In this document: positions 14,843 through 18,310 of the stretch, in pieces
Layout of the letters: each line of letters starts with the position of its first letter
Position numbering within the stretch: position 1 is the first letter of the stretch
DNA from: Erysipelotrichaceae bacterium
GTDB lineage: Bacteria > Bacillota_I > Bacilli_A > Erysipelotrichales > Erysipelotrichaceae
Direction of reading: 5' to 3'
DNA length: 18,310 nt
NCBI GenBank assembly: GCA_900759455.1
Contig: CAAEVI010000124.1
Span: 1-18,310, forward strand
The notes under the pieces: model-generated
Told to the model about the DNA's origin: nothing
What the model saw: only the letters and a program-made list of their open reading frames with translations
Database searches by the model: none
Program-made: the position numbers and the translations under genes

Positions 14843-16099
14843 TTACAGTGCATGTTTCTTTTTTTGCTGACGGCGGCGCATGCCATAAAGGCAGATCATC
14901 ACGCCCACGATGACGATGCCGTATGGAAACACAACTGCCTTTATGCTGTCAAACACCACGGCCGCTGTGTCGCTTTCCACTGTTTCCTGTGCATAGATCG
15001 GCACGGAAACAAGCGTTTCGCCGTCACTTTCTACCTCTGCCGTCGCCAGCAGCTCTCCCTGCTGTACAGCAGCCTTGTTCTTTTTAATATCGACATTGAC
15101 CTGAAGATCTTCTTTCTGTTCCTCTCGTACCCAGACATACAGATCTTCCGAAACCTTCAGATCGATCGGGGCATGAAACGTATTGCGCAGTTTCAGCGCA
15201 GACAGTGTCTCGTCTTTTTCGGCAACACGGACACTGACCATCTGTTCATCGATATACTGACAGATTTCCTCCGCCTCCTGCAGTGAAGCTCCCTGCTCGT
15301 ACTTCAGATCGGACTGCGCCGTGATGACGATCACCCGGCGGCCCTGAATCTGGCAGACAGCCGCAAAGCAGAATCCTGCTTCCGGCGTAAAGCCGGTCTT
15401 TCCGCCCTGTACATAGGCGCTGCTCCTCTGCGATATATCCATCTGCTGCGCCCATGAATTATACAATTCAATTCCTTCCCCATGATAAAAACTTTCCGCA
15501 GTGCTCATCTTTTTCGTCGACATGGCCTGCCTGAGATCCTCATTCGCCCAGGCAGCCTTCATCAAGAGTGCCAGGTCAACAGCATTCGTATAATGTTCCT
15601 CATCATGCATTCCTACCGTATTGGTGAAATGAGAATTTTCCATCCCCAGCTCCTGTGCCTTGGCATTCATGGCATCCACCATTGCCTCTTTGCTTCCAAA
15701 CAGGGAAACAGCCAAAGCCTGACAGGAATCTGCTCCGCTCAAAAGCAGGGCACTGTTCAAAAGGTCGCGAAACGTGATCGTTTCCCCGTTGATCAGCCCT
15801 GTCAGCGTGTAGGTCCCATCTTCCAGTCCTTCCAGCATTTCCAGCGTGACTGTCACCTGATCATCCAGATCACTGATGTGATCAAGCGCTGTCAACGCGG
15901 TCAGAACTTTTGTTATTGATGCCGGATACAGACGCTGATCCTGTGCTTTGCCGTATAATACCTGCATGGTATCCATATCCACGGCAATCGCATAGGTACA
16001 GTCAACATCCAAAGCATCCGTTGTCTGCTGCGCAGATACTTTTATGCCCGGCAGCGACAGCAGCAAGACAAAGATGAGCGCTATTCCTCGTTTTATCAT
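14843..16099 (-). CDS. D-alanyl-D-alanine carboxypeptidase, peptidase S11 (low-molecular-weight PBP)
   Basis: A 418-residue exported enzyme that would trim the terminal D-Ala from peptidoglycan stem peptides. A signal peptide (MIKRGIALIFVLLLSLPGIK, cleavage likely after VSA, residue 23) precedes the S11 domain with S61-I-T-K64 and the KTG box in GGKTGFTPEAG (232-242). The second motif, normally SxN, reads S-G-A-D (121-124), so the usual Asn is missing. A PBP5-type C-terminal beta domain follows (about 285-370), then one membrane helix (about 388-406) and a basic tail RRRQQKKK, giving a C-terminal anchor instead of the amphipathic helix of DacA. The ATG at 16099 has GGAGAA at 7 nt and lies 11 nt after the coaD-rnc stop. 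Confidence 0.92.
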   Translation of the reverse strand: MIKRGIALIFVLLLSLPGIKVSAQQTTDALDVDCTYAIAVDMDTMQVLYGKAQDQRLYPASITKVLTALTALDHISDLDDQVTVTLEMLEGLEDGTYTLTGLINGETITFRDLLNSALLLSGADSCQALAVSLFGSKEAMVDAMNAKAQELGMENSHFTNTVGMHDEEHYTNAVDLALLMKAAWANEDLRQAMSTKKMSTAESFYHGEGIELYNSWAQQMDISQRSSAYVQGGKTGFTPEAGFCFAAVCQIQGRRVIVITAQSDLKYEQGASLQEAEEICQYIDEQMVSVRVAEKDETLSALKLRNTFHAPIDLKVSEDLYVWVREEQKEDLQVNVDIKKNKAAVQQGELLATAEVESDGETLVSVPIYAQETVESDTAAVVFDSIKAVVFPYGIVIVGVMICLYGMRRRQQKKKHAL

Positions 16100-16110
16100 T
16101 CTGTTCTCCG

Positions 16111-17343
16111 TTAACGTGCCATTTTGTCAAACGCCGCCTTGGCAGCCATCTGTTCCGCACGTTTCTTTGAGTTCCCCTTACCTTTTCCCAAAACAATATC
16201 ATCGAGAAGCACCGCCATCTCAAATTCAGGATGATTGGTCGGTCCTTCCATATCCAACAGTTCATAACGCAGTGTTTTTCTCGAATCCGCCTGAACTACT
16301 TCCTGCAGTTTCGTCTTATAGTCAATCAGGATTTCATTTTTCGGTTCATCGATTGCCGGTGTAAGCACACGTTCCAGGATCATGGAAACAGGCTTCATCC
16401 CCTGATCGAGATATAAGGCACCGAGCATTGCCTCGAACATATCCGCAAGCAAAGAGTCCCGCTCTCTGCCGCCGGTACGTTCTTCTCCGACACCGAGCAG
16501 CAAATACGCGCCCCAGCCCAGCTGACGGCTGTAATGTGCTAGTGCCGCTTCGCAAACAAGCTGAGAACGAAGCGTCGTCATCTTCCCTTCGCTCAGGCGC
16601 GGCTCCAGCTGAAACAGTTTCTCGGTCGTCCACAGCTGCAGGACCGCATCGCCCATAAACTCCAGACGTTCGTTGTCATGAACGACATCACGATGCTCGT
16701 TCAGATACGATGTATGGGTCAGCGCTTCCTTGATCAGATCTCTGCGGCTGAAGGGGATCTTGTTCTCTTTCAGCCAGTCATACATTGTTTTTTCCATTTT
16801 TTCCTTCGCGGCAGTCTCCCGTTTTTCCAAACGGATACTGTCGTTTTCCTTTCTGTCACCGTGTCTGTTCGTATATTTGCGGCGTATGGCCCTGGCGACA
16901 TTTTCAGGCACATACTTCGATACATCTTTGCCATAGCTTGCAAACTCACGGATGATCGTGCTGGACAGCGCACCGTATTCCTCATGCGCAAACAGACAGA
17001 CAGTCTCAATGCCGGGATCAAGCTCATGATTTGCCCAGGCAATCTGCTTTTCATACGCAAAATCCTGAACGTCACGAACCCCCCGCAGCATGACATCCGC
17101 ACCCAGTTCTTTTACTTTATCCACCAATAGACCCTCTGCGACATCCACCCGCACATTTGCAGCCGATCGAAGACATTCTGTCAACAGCGCACGCCTTTCT
17201 TCCACAGAAAACAAAGCGTTTTTCTGTGAATTCGCACCAATGACGACGATGACTTCATCATAAAGCCGGCTGGCACGTTCAATCAGATGCAGATGTCCGA
17301 GCGTTACCGGATCAAAGGATCCCGGAAATACTGCTCTTCTCAT
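16111..17343 (-). CDS. coaD-rnc: Fusion: phosphopantetheine adenylyltransferase (CoaD) - ribonuclease III (Rnc)
   Basis: One 410-residue frame encodes two complete enzymes. Residues 1-157 are CoaD, which transfers AMP from ATP to 4'-phosphopantetheine in coenzyme A synthesis: GSFDPVTLGH (8-17) with the nucleotidyltransferase TLGH, LRGVRDVQDFAYE (86-98), and ALSSTIIREFASYGKDVSKY (125-144). Residues about 158-182 are a hydrophilic, charged linker. Residues about 183-410 are RNase III, which cuts double-stranded RNA: NERLEFMGD (224-232), DMFEAMLGALY (301-311), and a C-terminal dsRNA-binding domain (about 337-410) with KLQEVVQ and SKKRAEQMAAKAAF. All expected acidic catalytic residues appear present. 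The start follows AGGAGGGAACG and overlaps rsmD by 4 nt (ATGA). An ATG at 16797 (residue 183) with GAAGGA before it may also start free RNase III. Confidence 0.93.
   Translation of the reverse strand: MRRAVFPGSFDPVTLGHLHLIERASRLYDEVIVVIGANSQKNALFSVEERRALLTECLRSAANVRVDVAEGLLVDKVKELGADVMLRGVRDVQDFAYEKQIAWANHELDPGIETVCLFAHEEYGALSSTIIREFASYGKDVSKYVPENVARAIRRKYTNRHGDRKENDSIRLEKRETAAKEKMEKTMYDWLKENKIPFSRRDLIKEALTHTSYLNEHRDVVHDNERLEFMGDAVLQLWTTEKLFQLEPRLSEGKMTTLRSQLVCEAALAHYSRQLGWGAYLLLGVGEERTGGRERDSLLADMFEAMLGALYLDQGMKPVSMILERVLTPAIDEPKNEILIDYKTKLQEVVQADSRKTLRYELLDMEGPTNHPEFEMAVLLDDIVLGKGKGNSKKRAEQMAAKAAFDKMAR
16795..16807 (-). promoter_or_regulatory. Possible internal translation start for RNase III
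   Basis: Within the linker codons, GAAGGA (16807-16802, - strand) stands 4 nt before an in-frame ATG (16797-16795). Initiation there would give a 228-residue RNase III, a normal size for the family. The A-rich Lys/Glu codon usage could also create such a site by chance. Confidence 0.4.
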
Positions 17344-17894
17344 CGTTCCCTCCTGTAATAAGAAATTTTAGTGATGCCATAAACGCTTTCCTTGACCAGG
17401 ATCAGATCCTGATAGGCCGACGCAAAAGAATCTTCCCGTAGACTTTCCACAATGACCTGTGCACCCTTTGCCAGCAGTGATTTTTCCACCAGTGACGTGA
17501 TCAGGGCATCACATTTCTGCTGCCGATACGGCGGATCCATATAGACCAGATCAAAAGACAGGCCCTGTGCCGCAAACTCATCCAGCATCGTAAACACATC
17601 CCGTTTATAAATATGGCAGCGCTTCTCCACATCGAGACGTTTTGCATTTTTACGAATCGTCGCGACAGCTTTGGCACTGACATCACACATATAGCTTTCC
17701 TGCATGCCGCGGCTCAATGCCTCAAAGCTGATATTACCGCTTCCCGCATACGCATCCAGCATAATACCTTGATCAAAATAAGGGCCGATCCGGGAAAAGA
17801 CCGCTTCCTTTACTTTATCGCCCGTCGGCCGTGTCTGACTGCCCTCAACCGCATCGATGACACGCGACCGAAACTCCCCGGCAACAATTCTCAT
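17340..17894 (-). CDS. rsmD: 16S rRNA (guanine(966)-N(2))-methyltransferase RsmD
   Basis: A 184-residue Rossmann-fold methyltransferase, the usual RsmD length, modifying G966 of 16S rRNA in the small subunit. The N-terminal MRIVAGEFRSR and TRPTGDKVKEAVF (21-33) are family hallmarks. The S-adenosylmethionine loop is LDAYAGSGN (46-54), and the catalytic DPPY tetrad is at 120-123. The rsmD-coaD order is conserved in many Firmicutes, supporting both calls. The start at 17894 is preceded by AGGAG at about 10 nt. The stop overlaps the coaD start (ATGA), implying translational coupling. The 137-nt gap upstream to the ftsW-like gene holds two hairpins described separately. Confidence 0.95.
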   Translation of the reverse strand: MRIVAGEFRSRVIDAVEGSQTRPTGDKVKEAVFSRIGPYFDQGIMLDAYAGSGNISFEALSRGMQESYMCDVSAKAVATIRKNAKRLDVEKRCHIYKRDVFTMLDEFAAQGLSFDLVYMDPPYRQQKCDALITSLVEKSLLAKGAQVIVESLREDSFASAYQDLILVKESVYGITKISYYRRER

Positions 17895-17946
17895 TTTTTA
17901 TCAACTCCTGTGTATATTTCATTCTCAAGCGGGAATGATACTAATG

Positions 17947-17967
17947 CATCCGGCGAAACAACGGATG
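17947..17967 (-). repeat. Inverted repeat in the ftsW-rsmD gap
   Basis: CATCCG (17947-17952) and CGGATG (17962-17967) form a 6-bp stem with a 9-nt loop. No T tract follows on either strand, so it is not a terminator. It lies inside a possible 12-codon reading frame (17979-17941). Confidence 0.35.
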
Positions 17968-18006
17968 TGAAACCCCCAATCTTTGTTTCTCCTCTTCCCT
18001 TTCTTT

Positions 18007-18033
18007 AGAAGTCCGTTCAGCGGACTTCTTTTT
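18007..18033 (+). terminator. Hairpin just after the ftsW-like gene; terminator-like only on the + strand
   Basis: AGAAGTCCG (18007-18015) pairs with CGGACTTCT (18021-18029) across ttcag. On the + strand it is followed by T5 (18029-18033). On the - strand, the direction of the genes here, it is followed by TAAAGAAAGG and has no U tract. It could halt antisense transcription or be a weak or processing structure after ftsW. Confidence 0.5.
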
Positions 18034-18310
18034 ATTGTTCCAAAGCCGCCTGTTTTGTCTTATCGATCTTAGGCATTTCTTTTTGACGGATCCTGACAAT
18101 GACATACTGACACATGCCGATGGCCGTAAATGCCGACACCAGGGCCGTTCCACCGCTGGAGATGAACAACAGCGGCACACCGGTCAGCGGAATAAAGGCG
18201 CTGACCCCTCCCACATTCAGCACGAAATGCGCAAACAGATAGACGGCCGTTCCGACCAGGATCGTCTTATAGTGCACCACATTGGTGATAAATGTATATT
18301 TAAACAATCG
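18032..18310 (-). CDS. ftsW: FtsW/RodA/SpoVE family (SEDS) protein, C-terminal part
   Basis: Only the last 92 codons are in the window; the frame is open to the right edge and the gene continues beyond it. The visible part contains the SEDS C-terminal signature: NVGGVSAFIPLTGVPLLFIS followed by SGGTALVSAFTAIGM, matching the conserved P-x-TG-x-x-LPFISYGG region, with Ser in place of the usual Tyr. A cytosolic tail VRIRQKEMPKIDKTKQAALEQ closes it. SEDS proteins are peptidoglycan glycosyltransferases acting with a class B PBP in division (FtsW) or elongation (RodA). Two membrane helices are visible. The rsmD/coaD neighbourhood favours FtsW over RodA or SpoVE, but the fragment alone cannot decide. 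The apparent TTG at 18307 is simply an internal Leu codon. Confidence 0.85.
   Translation of the reverse strand, partial: RLFKYTFITNVVHYKTILVGTAVYLFAHFVLNVGGVSAFIPLTGVPLLFISSGGTALVSAFTAIGMCQYVIVRIRQKEMPKIDKTKQAALEQ

Noticed and set aside
14824..14886. N-terminal extension of the PLP enzyme by 21 residues
   Set aside because: It overlaps the end of the carboxypeptidase gene, has no ribosome binding site, and the MalY/PatB family begins at MDFEERI, which has GGGAGG directly upstream.
17941..18180. 79-codon frame overlapping ftsW and the following gap on the - strand
   Set aside because: It is mostly an out-of-frame reading of ftsW. Only its last 12 codons have a plausible separate start, and these are reported as a low-confidence mini-ORF.
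1..18310. tRNA, rRNA, CRISPR array, IS element or phage genes
   Set aside because: I looked on both strands and found no cloverleaf, regular direct repeat array, transposase motif or terminal inverted repeats.

Overview
The window reads as chromosomal DNA of a low-GC Gram-positive bacterium (Bacillota). The evidence is a Gram-positive-type PolC replicase with an exonuclease inserted in its PHP domain, an SdpR/SdpI pair, a MurR/RpiR regulator, a CcpA-type cre-like site, strong GGAGG-type ribosome binding sites and simple U-tract terminators. A gut Firmicute of the Erysipelotrichia type is a reasonable guess, but it is inference. I see no rRNA, tRNA, IS element, phage gene or CRISPR array.

Region 1 (1-1140, + strand): a very AT-rich leader and promoter drive a MurR/RpiR (HTH + SIS) sugar-phosphate-sensing regulator, closed by a terminator. 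Region 2 (1150-5151, + strand): an operon with its own extended -10 promoter holds an SdpR-type ArsR repressor, an SdpI-type membrane protein, an ABC ATPase, a large ABC permease with two similar halves, and a DUF3783-like protein. It ends in a bidirectional terminator shared with the convergent genes. The layout suggests a self-regulated membrane-stress, immunity or export cassette. No toxin gene is visible.

Region 3 (5153-9165, - strand): three transcription units. They are a two-gene operon of unknown function (172 aa and 88 aa), a cytosolic GH13 alpha-glucan hydrolase behind a promoter overlapped by a cre-like palindrome, and an L-lactate permease family transporter with its own TATAAT promoter. 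Each ends in a clear hairpin terminator.

Region 4 (9201-18310, - strand, read right to left): core housekeeping genes. The order is an FtsW/RodA/SpoVE-type C-terminus cut by the window edge, rsmD, an in-frame fusion of coaD (phosphopantetheine adenylyltransferase) with rnc (RNase III), a D,D-carboxypeptidase of family S11, a MalY/PatB-type PLP enzyme, a terminator, then polC with its terminator. Genes from rsmD to the PLP enzyme are packed with overlaps or gaps of 4-19 nt, so they are probably co-transcribed.

The most notable observation is the 410-residue CoaD-RNase III fusion. It joins coenzyme A synthesis and double-stranded RNA processing in one reading frame, and a Shine-Dalgarno-like site and ATG in the linker could also yield free RNase III. 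Other points are an sdpR frame that runs 74 nt into sdpI, consistent with loss of one base in a homopolymer, a carboxypeptidase whose SxN motif reads S-G-A, and an odd structured gap between ftsW and rsmD.
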